Positions 35,984 through 48,544 of a stretch of 64,000 nt of DNA are shown here, in pieces; the stretch's first letter is position 1, and each line of letters begins with the position of its first letter. Location: positions 746,501-810,500 of the forward strand of contig NC_084922.1 in the NCBI RefSeq assembly GCF_958298935.1. The letters run 5' to 3'. Under the pieces are notes generated by a model. It was not told where the DNA came from, did no database searches, and saw only the letters and a program-made list of their open reading frames with translations. Position numbers and translations under genes: made by a program. Source of the stretch: Phragmites australis. Its lineage: Eukaryota; Streptophyta; Magnoliopsida; Poales; Poaceae.

Positions 35984-37350
35984 GTGTTTTGTGATGGCAC
36001 GGCTATTGCAAATGGGGAGTTCGATAAGATGAGGGGGCATGTGTTGAAATTTGGGAGTCTGCCTTGTTTCAATGAAATTGTTGCTCGTGTTAGGTCAATT
36101 ATGAATCTTGATGTGGATGAAAATGATGTAACCATATGTGGGAGCTTTGATGCTGGCCGGGGTGGTAGGTCTCACTATGTTGTCATAGAGTTAGTGTCGG
36201 AGATGATTGGAAGCTGTACACGGATTGTATGAATGTTCTCAAGTCTGTTGTACGGAGATTGTAGTTGATGTGGGTATTTGTGGAAGCTCGATGCCATCGG
36301 TTTAAGAAGTGTGGGGTAGACATAGCCACGAAGTGGAGCCTGTTAAGCATTTGGCTCAAAAAAATTACCATTGTTGTCCTAGAGGTTGCTAGTGTCTCTG
36401 ATCTTACCGATATTACTATACCGAAGGTACCTTGTGCCTCCGTTAAGGAGATAGCTGCCGGTGGTTCTAATAAGTTAGATTTTGATGTTATATATAATGA
36501 CTTCGATGATGGTTTTTTTGAGGAAGAGGAGATCCAAGGAAATGTTGAAGAAATTTCAATCTTCTCTTCGGATAGTGAGGGTGAAGAAGAAGGTGATGAG
36601 GTAGAAGAAGTAGAACATATGCCTGGTGTTGAGCAACGACATGTTGGTCCTGAGGTTGAAGGAGAAACGAGCGAGGATGAAATAGGGGCTTGGTGGAATG
36701 GAACTTACACGGAGCAGGAGATGAGGATATTGAAGGCTGTATATGTGTATATGTTTGAGGTGTCGGGGTACGCGGATATTTCATTGACCAAGAAAGCTCT
36801 ATGTGATAATAGCTTAATGTCGATGGAGGAGGAGCGAAACACTAGGAAGGAGTTTATTAAGAAGGGGATGATATTTGTTAGTTTTGATGAAGTGAAGTTC
36901 TGGTTTATGGACTATGCAGTGCGATACCACAGGTATTACGATGTGGTTCATTCTTATGTGAAGGAGAGGAACACTATCAAATGCCAGAAAGGTTGTGGAT
37001 TGTATGTATGGGTCCATGTAATTCCAAGTGACGACCGAAGATGGAAGGTCAAAAATGTGAAACAACCCAATACTTGTGGGTCAGCAAGGCTAGAACAAGT
37101 GCACTCGCAATGCACAACGAGGTATTTTAGTCGGTGCAACACCACCATCATTTGGGCAGACTCGAACATGACTATGGTCTCTCTAATTGAGTCTATAATT
37201 GGGTTTACCAATTACAGGGTGTTGTATGGCAAGGCATGAAGGGCAAAGTAACATGTGATGGCATTACTGTAAGGAGATTGGAAAGAGGCATACACAAGGG
37301 TGCCTAGGATATTTGATGCAATTTCACATTTCAATCCCGGAATGAAGTGC
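35984..37350 (+). pseudogene. MULE transposase, N-terminal half, catalytic core missing
   Basis: A leading frame (35984-36232) and the main frame (36265-37239, 324 codons) are in different phases, so a frameshift or intron separates them. The main frame has an acidic region (EEEEIQ, SDSEGEEEGDEVEEVE) and then the MuDR-type DNA-binding segment FVSFDEVKFWFMDYAVRYHR ... CGLYVWV ... QCTTRYFSR, matching the region before the MULE catalytic domain. After 37239, in a shifted frame, AYTRVPRIFDAISHFNPGMK matches the linker found near the catalytic core in MULE transposases, then homology stops. The DDE core was not found, so this product could bind DNA but not cut it. Confidence 0.8.
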
Positions 37351-38261
37351 TTCATTTCGATCGGCCCTTCTCCTCCCCCATTGATACCAGTGAGCCCCTG
37401 CAATTGGGGTGCCTCTGGCGTGACAGATCAAATGTGTCATGCCAATAGATCTGACGTGACATAACCAGTGAATCACCCAAAAGACCTGCCGTGACACAAT
37501 GTTCACCACTTTTTATTTTTCTATTTTGTAGATCGATACATTTACTCTATTGCTGATATGTATCGTACCCTCATGGTGTCTTGTCTCAGATGGTAAGAAG
37601 AATTCATATTATCGAAGACCAATATGCTTAGTCTAGATTGTCGAGGAATATTTTATTTTTCTAAACCATCCATAGATGTTACGCATAATTACTATAACAG
37701 TACATGACTAAACTTAGCAAAGACACAAATAAAATAATCCATATAGTTCATATAGTACAATAGACGACAATTACAAATGAAGTTCACAAATAGTTCCTAA
37801 CATAATACGTTAATATAGGACACCAGAAATATACCCATCAAATTGACCCCGCATACTAATCGTCCGATCCTTCATAGAGCAATGCATCATCATTATCATC
37901 ATCATCATCATCTGGGACAACATAGGCAAATTAGCAACAAGAGCTTTCGTTGTCTCCATTTGCACCGCATTAGTCACTGCCTCTTCAACCTCCATGACTC
38001 TCCTCTTGTGCTAGGGATACATATCACGGTAAAAATCACGAGTTGCCTTCTTATGGTTGACCAGATAGCATGACAGCACCATCAGATGACGCTAACTCCT
38101 CCATGTGATCTTATGATCCACCTCATTTTTATCAAGGTACTTCTCCCATGAGCATCTCCACGTACTCTATTCCCAAAAACAAATTCGAACTCCCATTAAT
38201 AAGGTACAACCAACATAGGATATCAAAACAGAAAATATAGATGATATGCATCAAACTAACC

Positions 38262-38821
38262 ATATCTTTGCAAGCCACATGCCCGCAGTAATATCCCACA
38301 CCAAGTTCGGAGGATACTATCCTGTATCGAGCATTGACACCACAATTGCACTTCCTTGGATGACATGGTTCTATAACCCTATCCCCTTAATTTGATCGTG
38401 GTCCTCTATCCATTCGTCATCGAGATCATACAGTAAATCACGATAGTTACTAGCACCATAGTACTTCATTCAATTATATGATATAATGTATATGATATGT
38501 AATACTACATCACTCAAATTGTAAACACCAAACATGCGCAGTTTTTACCTTTATCATCCCTTCACAATGGAAGTAAGGAGATCCCCCAGAAGGTTCACAC
38601 AGCATGCTATGCTTCCCGCAGTTGCATAACAGAAGATCCGCTAGACATCTTCTACGCACTTCACGCTTCTCTTTATCCGTCATTTTTGGAGGATTTGGTG
38701 GAGGAGGAACCCAATGAACAAACTTGTCGTATGGCTTCGGATACTGAGTAAATCGTTTCACCTTCAAAATCCTGGGGTCATACATCTCAGATCCATCAAT
38801 CCATTGAAAGAAGAAGCACAT
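38262..38821 (-). CDS. Antisense MULE-borne ORF with two zinc-finger-like cysteine clusters
   Basis: Minus-strand exon 38549-38821 encodes WIDGSEMYDPRI, KFVHWVPPPPNPPKM, a basic KREVRRR stretch, and CNCGKHSMLC...YFHCEGM. It then meets a GT donor (GTAAAAAC). A downstream minus-strand segment (about 38262-38368) encodes a related cluster, KCNCGVNARYRI...YYCGHVAC. Both resemble the CxCG...(F/Y)xxC spacing of GRF-type zinc fingers. The start is uncertain: an in-frame ATG is at 38821. Similar proteins are, as I remember, frequent in transposon-annotated grass loci, but I cannot name one. Function unknown; nucleic-acid binding is inference. The segment between the two clusters contains stops, so it is an intron or decay. 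Confidence 0.5.
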
Positions 38822-39409
38822 CTCTCACTCTTACAAATCAATGAAACATAATGTGAGCAAAAGTAATGAGATATGTTTCTACCCTAACCCAAAATAAATA
38901 TATACTAACACGATAATCATTACACAGGTAGTAAGAGTGGCTAGCAATATCTTCATGTAACGACTGAAGGGCCACGATATGTTTGCCACAATCATAGGTC
39001 AGGATAGTAAGAGTGGGAGGAACAGGGGCATAATTGCAACTAACATCGGGATGTTTTTTTTACCGATGTGTGTTCACTTTTGCTTACGCCACAAATTAAA
39101 AGTCATACCATACAACTGCATGAATACCAAATTATTACTATTTCAACATGCACCAAATATTTATACATTCAACACTAACAAATCCTACACACTATATTAG
39201 AAATGGTAAATTTCACACCACCACATACAAGAGTGAAATGGTCCCTATACAAGAATAATAAACATGCTATATTAAATATTAAACAACAACAAACAAACAA
39301 TAGCTTATATTACAAAATTTTATTTTTCATATGGACTAATCTCCAAACCCTAGGTACCCAAAGCCAACTAAAAATATAGCGAAAATTGAAATTGAATGGA
39401 TGGAATGGA

Positions 39410-39871
39410 GTATTTACCTTCAATGAATATTCTCTAGTGAAATCTTCTTTGATTTGGGTCCAAAATTGCTGAATTTGTTGAAACAATTGGAGGAGAGAAA
39501 AGACGTGAGAAAACAAGCCTCGGAGAGGAAGAACAATGTGCGGGAGGGAAGGGTTGGCGCGACCCTCTGTATATACCCCAGTCACGTTAATAGGCTTGAC
39601 ATGACAACCGATCACGCCAAAACTACTGGTGCGACTCAAGCGTGCCACGTCGGCTGGTTGTCACAGTGCTGTGCCAGTGTGGCGTCTTGGTCACGCCAAA
39701 TAGATTGACGTGACACAGGTGGGAGGTCATTTGACGTGATCAACGGAACTAGTTTATAAAAATCTAGTTTCTCGCGTGTTATTAATAAAATATTAGTTTT
39801 AAATAAAAAATTAGTTTTCCATATGCTATTAATAAAATATTAGTTTTAAATAAGCTAAAATAAAAAAATCT
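39410..39871 (-). repeat. MULE terminal inverted repeat, right
   Basis: Reverse complement begins AGATTTTTTTATTTTAGC and parallels the left repeat. It contains an extra short duplication of TAAAACTAATATTTTATTAA, absent from the left arm, which makes it about 40-50 bp longer. Confidence 0.85.
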
Positions 39872-39880
39872 GCCGGCTGC
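39872..39880 (+). repeat. Target-site duplication of the MULE, right copy
   Basis: GCCGGCTGC, identical to 35157-35165. Confidence 0.85.
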
Positions 39881-40386
39881 CGAGACAACCACCATGGATG
39901 GAGCGGATCAGAGCTCATAAATTAATAATGCTCCGGCCGCCGGAGTAGTAGAGCAGAGGGGCCTATCCACATCGTTTGCTTCTGGTAGCTCCGACTTTTG
40001 TCCCTTCATCGAGTTGGTTGGTATGTCTCCAGCGAAACCTATACCTTCGCTTTAGATTTTTCTAAACAAAAGAAATTGCGACCTAGCTAGATTTTTAATA
40101 TGGGGGCAAAGCCACTACGGAGTACGGAGTGCCACTATATATATAGTACTTAAAAATGCATACGGATTTATGTTTCGCTCGTCCGACGTCTCGCTGCTGG
40201 AAATCCCGCTCGTCTCAGTGTTCCGCTTCGCTCCCTGCATGAGCCCGCGTCGCGCTCTCCCGCTCCCGCGCGTTGTCGCGTGCTCCCGCGTGCGCTCCCG
40301 CACGGGCCTGCTTCCTGTGTGCTATCGCTCGTTGATAGTGCGTGCTCCCACGGTACTACCTATGAAGTATATGTATCAAACTAATC
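39881..40386. other. Spacer between the MULE and the (TA)n-flanked element
   Basis: The 40160-40350 part is rich in CGCTCCCGC-like words and CpG but has no recognisable gene. Nothing else seen. Confidence 0.35.
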
Positions 40387-40418
<32 letters not shown>

Positions 40419-41296
40419 CTATTATGTATCTAGACGTAATACAGTTTACTGTTACGCCACATTTTAATTACGACTAAAGAATAATATAGTTACAATTTAT
40501 AAGATAGATCAGTTACTACTAATATGCATGGTCGTAACTATACTGTTTATTCAGCTTTGCGCACAAGCAGTAACTTGTTCATCTTTGCGCACACCTCCAG
40601 TTACAATTCCAAAAGTAGTATAGTTGCGATTCATAATATAGGTTAATTGCTACAAATATGTATAGTCGTAACTTGGTAACTGTCTCTAATCGTAATTATG
40701 TATTTTTTATTATGTGATCGTAACTTGTTCATATTTAAGTACATCTTCAGTTATGATCCCAAAAGAAGTATAGTTGTAATCCATAAGATATGTCAGTTAC
40801 TATAAATATATATGGTCGTAACTCAGTACCTTCTCTGGTCGTAACTCGATACCTTCTCTAGTCATAATTATGTTCCTTTTGTCATGTGATCGTAACTTGT
40901 TCATCTCTGCACACACCCCTACTTACTATCCAAAATCAATATAGTTACGATCCTAAGTTGTAACTGCAGTATAGTATAAATCGCATGGATGTCTATCATG
41001 TTATAACTGTATAACGATTATAAAATTTCATCAAAATATAGCCTTCATAGATCTTATTTTGTTAAACGTATTTTTTCCAACAATATGCTTCAAACGGATC
41101 AAAAATCGGATACATAGTTCCAGATATATTGTATTTTAACTATTCAAATAAAAAAAAAATCTCTTGCATGTAGCTCTGGTGAATAGGATGGATCTGCATA
41201 TGGTTATAACTGATCTACTTAGCGGGTTGTAACTGAAGAAACTGACTATGTGATTGTAGTGGCACAACGCAAGCCTATTTTACGTCTAGACTTGTC

Positions 41297-41331
<35 letters not shown>
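40387..41331. mobile_element. Micron-like element flanked by (TA)n microsatellites
   Basis: (TA)12 at 40387-40410 and a (TG)n(TA)n tract at 41297-41331 bound about 890 bp of AT-rich DNA. Just inside both ends is an inverted TCTAGACGTAA (left 40429-40439, right as TTACGTCTAGA about 41280-41290). The interior holds about three diverged copies of a 150-160-bp unit with GGTCGTAACT and CGTAACTTGTTCAT (around 40530-40570, 40670-40730, 40815-40890). Rice Micron elements are known to be flanked by (TA)n tracts; membership here is by that analogy only. Confidence 0.5.
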
Positions 41332-42070
41332 GTATTGAAATGGAAGAGCTCACGAACGGCAGTGTCCTTTATATGTGATTTCAAGGTCCCAAAAAATTCG
41401 AAAGTACCCCAGTTTACAAGAGAGAGAAGAAAAGTCCTGTACATGTGCATCTGCACAGCTCTGAGTGTGTTCGTGCAGCTTTTGTTAAAAGAAAAAAAAA
41501 ACTACAACTACCAGTACTAAACACGAGCCACTCTGGTCGCACTGACCCACCCATTAATGGGTCCAGACTCGCGAGCCACAATCACAAGCATCGACCATGC
41601 ATCCATCAACGACGAACACCGAAAGTGCCCGATCCCAATATTGGCTGCACAAGTACCTGCCTGCGCTGCGCATGTTGTTGGTGTGGCCACGGATATCCAA
41701 ACGCATCAAAGAAACGTCTGACCGAACACCCACAAAATGGACGTCTCACGGCGACACAAGGTAGAAAGTGATGTACAATCTTTTTCTGTTCATGTGATAC
41801 ATCAACATGAATGGCTGGTAAGCAAACATATCAGGAAACGGAGAAGTACTGCACACCTCTTTATTGAATCATCATTTACCAGCGTCCTCTCTGGCGTGAT
41901 CAGTACACACGGCATAACGAATCAAATGGAATCAATAGGGCCACAGTTAGGGAGGAAAAAAAACTGAAGCTTATACATTCAAATAATGCTACAAGTGTAA
42001 GATCAAACCGCATGAAAAATCGCAAAAATAGAGAGAATATATTAGACCACCCACACTCCAACTCATCGTC
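41332..42070. other. 3' flank of the TOL gene
   Basis: The right side is probably TOL 3' UTR, as that gene ends at 42071 on the minus strand. A plus-strand frame at 41445-41771 shows no domain. No other gene seen. Confidence 0.4.
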
Positions 42071-45000
42071 TCATGAAGCTTTCTTCGTCTTGGCAATACT
42101 AAGGAGGTCACCAAAAAGTTTGTCTTCTGGCTTCATTGGCCTGATAGGTTGCCCCATGGAGGGTGAAGGGGAGGGTGCTGTCTGGTAGGACGAGCTCATC
42201 CCCATATACGAGTTGTCCTGCACAGAGAGACCATACATCCTCTGAGAGAGGCCGTTCGCACCAGGGTACCCGTACGTTGGCCTTCCCTGATTGTAGTAAT
42301 GTGCAGCAGCCACAGCAGGATGCTGCATATACCCTGCCAGCTGACCACCGTACATTTGCTGCTGTTGAGGCACTGCTCCATACTGTGCACCTGGCATTTG
42401 TTGCGGATACATCATGACTGGTTGCGATCCAAGCATCTGTGGAGGTTGCATACTGGTGAATTGCATGCCTGGCATGGAATTTGGTGGTAGCGAACCAAAC
42501 TGGTTCCCAAAGCCTGGCTGCATCTGTGTTCCAGCAGTTTGGCCAGGTTGCATCGCTTGAGGCAACACGACTCCTGGTTGGTTGCTGTACATTGGCTGGG
42601 TTTGTGGGATTCCCATGTGGTTAATCTGCGGTTGCAGTGGTTGCATCCCACCGATCTGACCGGCTGGTGTTGGGAGAGGTTGCATACCTCCCAATTGGCC
42701 ATTTGACACTTCATTGCTTGGCGCTGACAGAGCTTCCCAGGGAGGTGGCGGAAGGGTTCCACTTTGATCTTCTACAAAATTTAGATCTGACTATCACAAT
42801 TTCTTCGAGCAGAACATAAAATGAAAACAGTATGGAAGTTCTGATTGAAGACAGATACGATGCATAAAAAGATGCGCTTAAAAACAATTTCACCGATAAA
42901 TGAAGTAATACTTCAGAAAGAAATAACAACCAGGTACAGAAAAGTAAAGGTCCAAAAGACTCGCCATACCATAGTTCGGTGCTTGCTGTGGTGGGGGTGC
43001 CATGGGGTTGGCAACTTGACCATTCCACCCAGAACTCATGTTATTAAACTGGGATGCCTGATCGTAAGATGTTCCAGGGTTCACAGCACCCCCATTTGGA
43101 TAAAGCGCCGTCTGCTGAGGCTGTTGTGGCTGTAAAGGATGCTGAGTTGGAGTGTTGTACGGCTGAGATCCCGGAATAGTGGAACTTGAATTGAGACCAA
43201 AGGGGCTAGCTGCATTAGCGTTGCTATTGGTGGTATTGTTTTGTGAAAACATGTCGACAATTGCTAGTGCATTATGATTTGATGAAGTAGAGTCAGCAAG
43301 TGGATCAGTGACCGGAACAAGAGCAAGTGGATTTTCTGCTGTAGTTGGGGTATCATCCCAGCTAAGAAGATCGATGACAGGATCAGCTTTTGGTGCAGAG
43401 GTTGCTGTGCCATTTGACACTGGTGGTGCCGGAAGCGCTAATTGCTCAAAAGGAGATTGGTCACTTGTACTGTTACAAGACAGGTCATGCAAAGAGAGGG
43501 TAGTTAGTGCAGTAATATGGAAGAACTAATAAATAGCAAAAAGCAAATTATGGAAATTGGATATATTATATAGCATTGTTAGTTCAGACTGTAAAATGCC
43601 TAGCTATGAAGGTCAACACATGAAAGAATTACTGAGTCCAAAATATGATCAAACAATACTTTTGAATATGTTTCAAGCATTTATGCACAAAATCACACAT
43701 TCGTGTATTTAAATCATTATAAACATCATGGAAAACTAAGAATATGCAAAAGTAATGGGAGAACATTAAAACCTTTGATTTGGCTCTTTTTTAGAATCTT
43801 GGCTTGTGGGATCCTCAATATCTACGAGTGCCATCTCTTTATTAGAGTCCTGGTTTGCAGAATCCTTGGTATCTACAAGTGCTTGTAGAGACTTTGGTTT
43901 TTTCTCCACTCGAACTGCGATGCCTGCTGCTATTGCGTCATGTTTTGCTAGAACGCGCTGCAAATCATCATTCAGTGCAAGGCCCTGTGACATAAGTTCC
44001 TCATCCCTGCAGAATGTGGCAAGCAACATAATAGTATGAGCACGGCTATTGTGTTCAGTGGTCTCAGCATCACCCATATCTACAGCGTACAATACACATG
44101 TTACCGCTTGTTGAGCCAAAAAGAAAAAGAAAAAAGGACAGATGAAACCAGTGTTGGAGGTTATTTGCACCAGTTTACAAAGTAGAGGGTTCTGGATTTC
44201 AAGGTTTAAACAACACAAAAGGTGAAGGTTCAGAAACGAAAAAAACACAGCGTGGGGGTATTTGGACTTTCTCCTTTAATCGTCCTCTTCCCAGATAGAT
44301 TCTTAGCATCCAAAAGGGTGCTTAAGGAATCTCTCAGCCATGCAAAATGATCCATCTCTCAGGGGGCAAATGTTGTTCACTAACATAAGTCATGCTGCAC
44401 TAAGCAACCTTCAAAATGCAAAAATAAGGAAATTCAGAGAAGTCCACTCACGAGGTACTATTCACAAGCTGCACCACTCTCTGCTTGTAATTACGACACT
44501 GATCAACAAGCTCCACAATTACCTCCTGCCTTAGTCCCTATGTGCAGAGTATTTGAAAATATAATCAATAAACTTTAACAAATTAAGTAAATAGCTGGGG
44601 CATTATTACTGGAGTATGACATAAAAATTGTAAGCAAACCAAGTACTTGCATTTTAAATTACAACTCTTTTTTCTACTTCTGTTTCCGAGTCCAATCTAA
44701 ATGGGTCAAACATATTAGCTAAAATACAAGGTGTGGCCAACTTGTAATTTCAACAAGAGAAAGATGTTCCTAAATACAAAACTAAAAGTAGGTATGCTAC
44801 AATTTGTTTTGCATACTCCAGAACCAGTCCTTACCATATACACTTTATGGTGACATACATAGCAGGTAACAGTGTTTCAAGTGATGTTGTTTGGATCCAA
44901 TACACATTGGGTACCTTATAAGTTATATAAGGTATACATACTGGGTACCTGTAAGATCTGTCCTGGAGACTCAAGGCACCTCAGGTCATAAATTACTCAT

Positions 45001-48000
45001 GACTCTAACGTGTCACAGTAAGACAGGTTGTTATAACAAGGCCATCTCTAAAACTAAAACTAGTCAGCACATATTTCTCAAAACAAAACAGGATAGAATG
45101 TTTTTGATAAACCCTGAAATAACAACCTCCATTGCTGGTTGCAACCCTATACAGATATGAGTTCCATTTTTCCGTGCAGCAAGTTTCAGTAAAAGAAGGC
45201 ACGCTAAGAGTACTTGGTACCTCTCTGTTTCCAGGGGCTAAGGCATTCAGCATCTCTGCTAGTACATCCATGATACCACGAGCGTTCTGAATCTCTGACA
45301 TGCTGAAAACATAAGCATGCATTCAGTACGAATTCATTCATGAACAATAACATCAGGTTAGGATATGAAATGAGGGTAAAACGGCAGGCAAAACTAGGAT
45401 AAAGTGGATGTATTATTCTCAAAGATAATAGTACCCTTCATTTTTCAATCTAGCACCCCTAATAATTTCAATTTTTTACACGAACACTCATGCTATGTTG
45501 AGCGCATGAAACTGCTATGAATAGCACTAGCATTCTTTGTGGGGGCTCTAGGCCCATATATATACATGTACAGGTAGGCAAATATGCACCACCCCCCTTA
45601 TACAATGGGGAAATACAGGTATACCAGATATACATCTAACAAAAACAAGTCATTGATAAGTCATCAAATAAGTTAAGTAGAAACTAGAAAAGATCTGAAG
45701 ATCATAGCACACAGTAATTCTACTATTTCATTTAGCTCAACCTCATAATACGAAATCATAGTACAAAAAGATTTAGCCAAAAAAAAATCAAGTTTACACA
45801 TTATCATAACCTTATCCAAATCTAGTATTCATTGTGGAACAAAAAAACACATTGGCATTGCTGTAGATTATCAAAGTAAGACAATACTGAAACAAATTAA
45901 ATGAGAGGCTCTTTCCGTGCAGAGAACAGATAAAAAATGACAGGTCAACAGAGAAATGGAAAATGAAAAGTAACAAGGCACACCTCAAAGCAGGAAAGCC
46001 ATTGGCAGCAGAAGATCCAGCTTCATCCTGTTGATCAGGACTACGCATATTCTTCGTTGCTTCAGATTGGCCGTTAAACAAAGGTGCAGGTCTCTCAGAC
46101 CTCTTGGGAAATTCAGCTCCAGCACGCTGCAGGGCAGAAATAAGATCATAAACATGTCAAACAAAAAGGCAAATGCTCATAGTTGAAATATTATAATTGA
46201 ATTTCATGCCTAGAAAATCTCAAAACCCAATCATAAGGTCAAAGAACATTTTTAGTAATATGTTCTCACAAGTCACAGCGGACCAATTGGGCTAAGTGAA
46301 AAATTAGAACCTGACAAATAGAATTGGGTTTAAAAAATATACCACCAACTCATGGTATGCTGCATAGTATTGTGGATATCTTGCACGTGGTCCCCCAAAA
46401 GCTTCTTGCCATGTATCTATTAGCACCAGTACCTTCTCTTTTACACGCGGATCAGACTGTAAAAGGAAATGCCATCAGAAGTTGGCAGATCATTTGATAA
46501 TTATTACAGTTATACAAGCATAAAGCATATTAAACCTTTTTCTTCACTATCTTCACCATCTCATGCAATACATCTCTCTCTGCAACATGCATGTGGAGTA
46601 TATCCCCACAGTTCTTGATAACAGTTTCCAACAGCTGAGATAGAGAAATACCATCAGCAAGACAATGATAATAGTTTCCAACAGCTGAAATAGACAAACA
46701 ACATCATCAAAACATTGTTTACTACATGTCCTGCAAAAGTAGCCCTGCACCAGCTAGATCTCCTGGACCTCCAAAAACCATAACAAGTAACAGAGTTCTC
46801 GAACTTCAACCAATCGAAAAAAAAAGTCCTAATTGTGTGTTGATGTTTTTTAGGATTCAACAAACAAACCAAAATGTATAAGTCAGAATCAAACGAAATC
46901 GTCCACTAAATAGTGGAACAATGTTCAGCATGATCTTAGTGATCACTTATGCTGATGGTGTTCCAGGATGTATGGGTACCATTACATGAGAGTAACTGAG
47001 TAACCCATGAAACATAGGTCAAACGATGCAAATATAAACTGGAACATAACTGAAACACATAAGAAAAATGCAAATGTGTAACCTAGCAGGGGGCCAGGGA
47101 GTTAAGTTTGATTTTATAGAAATATCATGGAAAAGAGAAATTTCTTCTCTGAGTGCTACAAATAGCCCATACACTTAAATAGTATATGTCAAATTGCAGA
47201 TAGACTTACAGTTAGTGCAAGAAGTTGAACTTTTGGATTTTTATGCACAATCCTTTTCTTGAGTGCCTTCACGACATCTTTTGATTGCCTGTTACCAGCA
47301 TGGATATGAACCATCAATAACTGATAATAGATGGGCAATAGACAGAAATAAAATGTGCATGAGGAACTTAGCATTAGTTATATATGCAAGATGCTTCGTT
47401 TGCGTTAACTAGATCATTCGACCTCCAGTCACAATAATTGATCATGAATTAAGTAAAACAAATTTCATTCGTAAGTATAAACCACTGGGCAGCAGAATCA
47501 TAGCTTCAAAACTGAAAAATATCATTTCCATTCGTCCAATTCAAGCATTTCACTTTGGAATACAAAAACTGCTTTCTAGTATTTTCCTGGATCCCCACCG
47601 GTTTCCTGACTAGTGATTACCACCAGCCCAGTACAGAAATTTTTGCTCACTGCAAAATGACCTTTTGATTCATTTTCCCATGGTACATGCGGAGCGATAA
47701 CAAAAGAGTCCATGACTACGTAGCTCTGGCAAATTAAACCAACCAGCAGATAGGATGCGAAGGCCCCTTCGCCTCTAGAATGCCATTTTGCCACATCACC
47801 TAATCACCCAATGAAGCACTAAGCATGAAACAGTAATCACCAGCAATTTTCACCACTCTCCAATTATCATTCAACAATGACAACAGAACCAACTCCCACT
47901 ATATGATTGGAAATTGCACCATTTTCATAGAAATCAGAATGCAAATGAAGCGAGGCAACCAGATTCAGCACCCGCAAATCATGATCCTGCAAAGCAGATT

Positions 48001-48544
48001 CAGCACCCAATTCCATGTGAATGAATGAAACTGTGAGGCGTTTGGACTCATCTCGCTTGCATCGAGGTCTCACCAAAACCGCCATTTCCAGAATCACGCC
48101 GTTGTATGACATAAAATCGCAATTCGTCCAGCTGAGACCAAACCCGGCGGTCGTCAGAAACGCCCAGGGCACTGCTCCCCGGCGCACGAACATCCATTTT
48201 GCCCCGCAATTAGCACGCACCCCGACTCCGGCAAGCTCAGCCAACCCGACCAGACGAGCACGAACATCCATTTTGCCCCGCAGTTAGCACGCACCCCGTC
48301 TCCGGCAAGCTCAGCCAACCCGACCAGACGAGCTGCGCCATGACGCACCGAATGTCGCGGGGGAGGGGACAGAGAATCCGCGCGCGGACCGAAGAGCTCG
48401 AATCTGGCAGGGATCGGGGAGGGAGAGGCAGCAGGGGCCGTACCCGGGGTCGCGGTTGCAGATGTCGCAGATCTCCATGTTCTTCGCCCAGTCCGGGCCG
48501 ATGAGCATGTCGCTGGTGGCCCGGTCCACCATGGAGCCTGCCAT
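42071..48544 (-). CDS. TOL: TOM1-like (TOL) VHS-GAT endosomal sorting protein
   Basis: Ten coding exons join in frame into 712 aa: 48444-48544, 47210-47288, 46536-46634, 46343-46456, 45984-46126, 45221-45302, 44452-44537, 43773-44006, 42970-43469, 42071-42771. TOL proteins bind ubiquitinated membrane proteins and pass them to ESCRT for vacuolar degradation, in place of ESCRT-0, which plants lack. Residues 1-131 form the VHS domain ([43 protein letters not shown]). About 179-290 form the GAT domain ([52 protein letters not shown]). The rest is a long disordered Pro/Gln/Met-rich tail with [11 protein letters not shown] (clathrin-box-like LLSWD) and [17 protein letters not shown] at the end. Size and tail fit the TOL6/TOL9 group. 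ATG 48544 begins the VHS domain. Divergent from eIF3L, 764 bp apart. Confidence 0.92.
46622..46710 (-). repeat. 50-bp tandem duplication carrying the TOL exon 3 splice acceptor
   Basis: AGTTTCCAACAGCTGARATAG recurs 50 bp apart (from 46623 and 46673). Each copy contains a TATYTCAG acceptor and the start of exon 3 (CTGTTGGAAACT). The inner copy (exon from 46634) keeps frame with exon 2. The outer one (exon from 46684) would add 50 nt and shift frame. Confidence 0.85.
48184..48331. repeat. 74-bp tandem duplication in TOL intron 1
   Basis: Two 74-bp copies (48184-48257 and 48258-48331) that differ at about two sites, starting GCACGAACATCCATTTTGCC. GC-rich, at the 5' end of the intron close to the first exon. 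Confidence 0.93.

Larger units (their letters stand above)
35166..39871 (+). mobile_element. Mutator-like element (MULE) with long terminal inverted repeats
   Basis: A 4706-bp element bounded by inverted repeats of about 425-460 bp and a perfect 9-bp target duplication (GCCGGCTGC). The plus strand carries the N-terminal half of a MuDR-like transposase (35984-37350), but sequence for the DDE catalytic core does not follow. The minus strand of the right half carries a second gene-like frame with two cysteine clusters (38262-38821). The copy is therefore probably non-autonomous through internal deletion, yet the target duplication is unmutated and the TIRs are well kept, which points to fairly recent movement. 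Superfamily call rests on TIR type, target duplication length and transposase homology. Confidence 0.9.

Noticed and set aside
36488..37211. Minus-strand frames inside the MULE transposase
   Set aside because: Shadows of the plus-strand transposase reading frame.
40490..40900. Possible CRISPR-like regular repeats
   Set aside because: Repeat units of 150-160 bp are diverged and without short unique spacers; the window is plant nuclear DNA.
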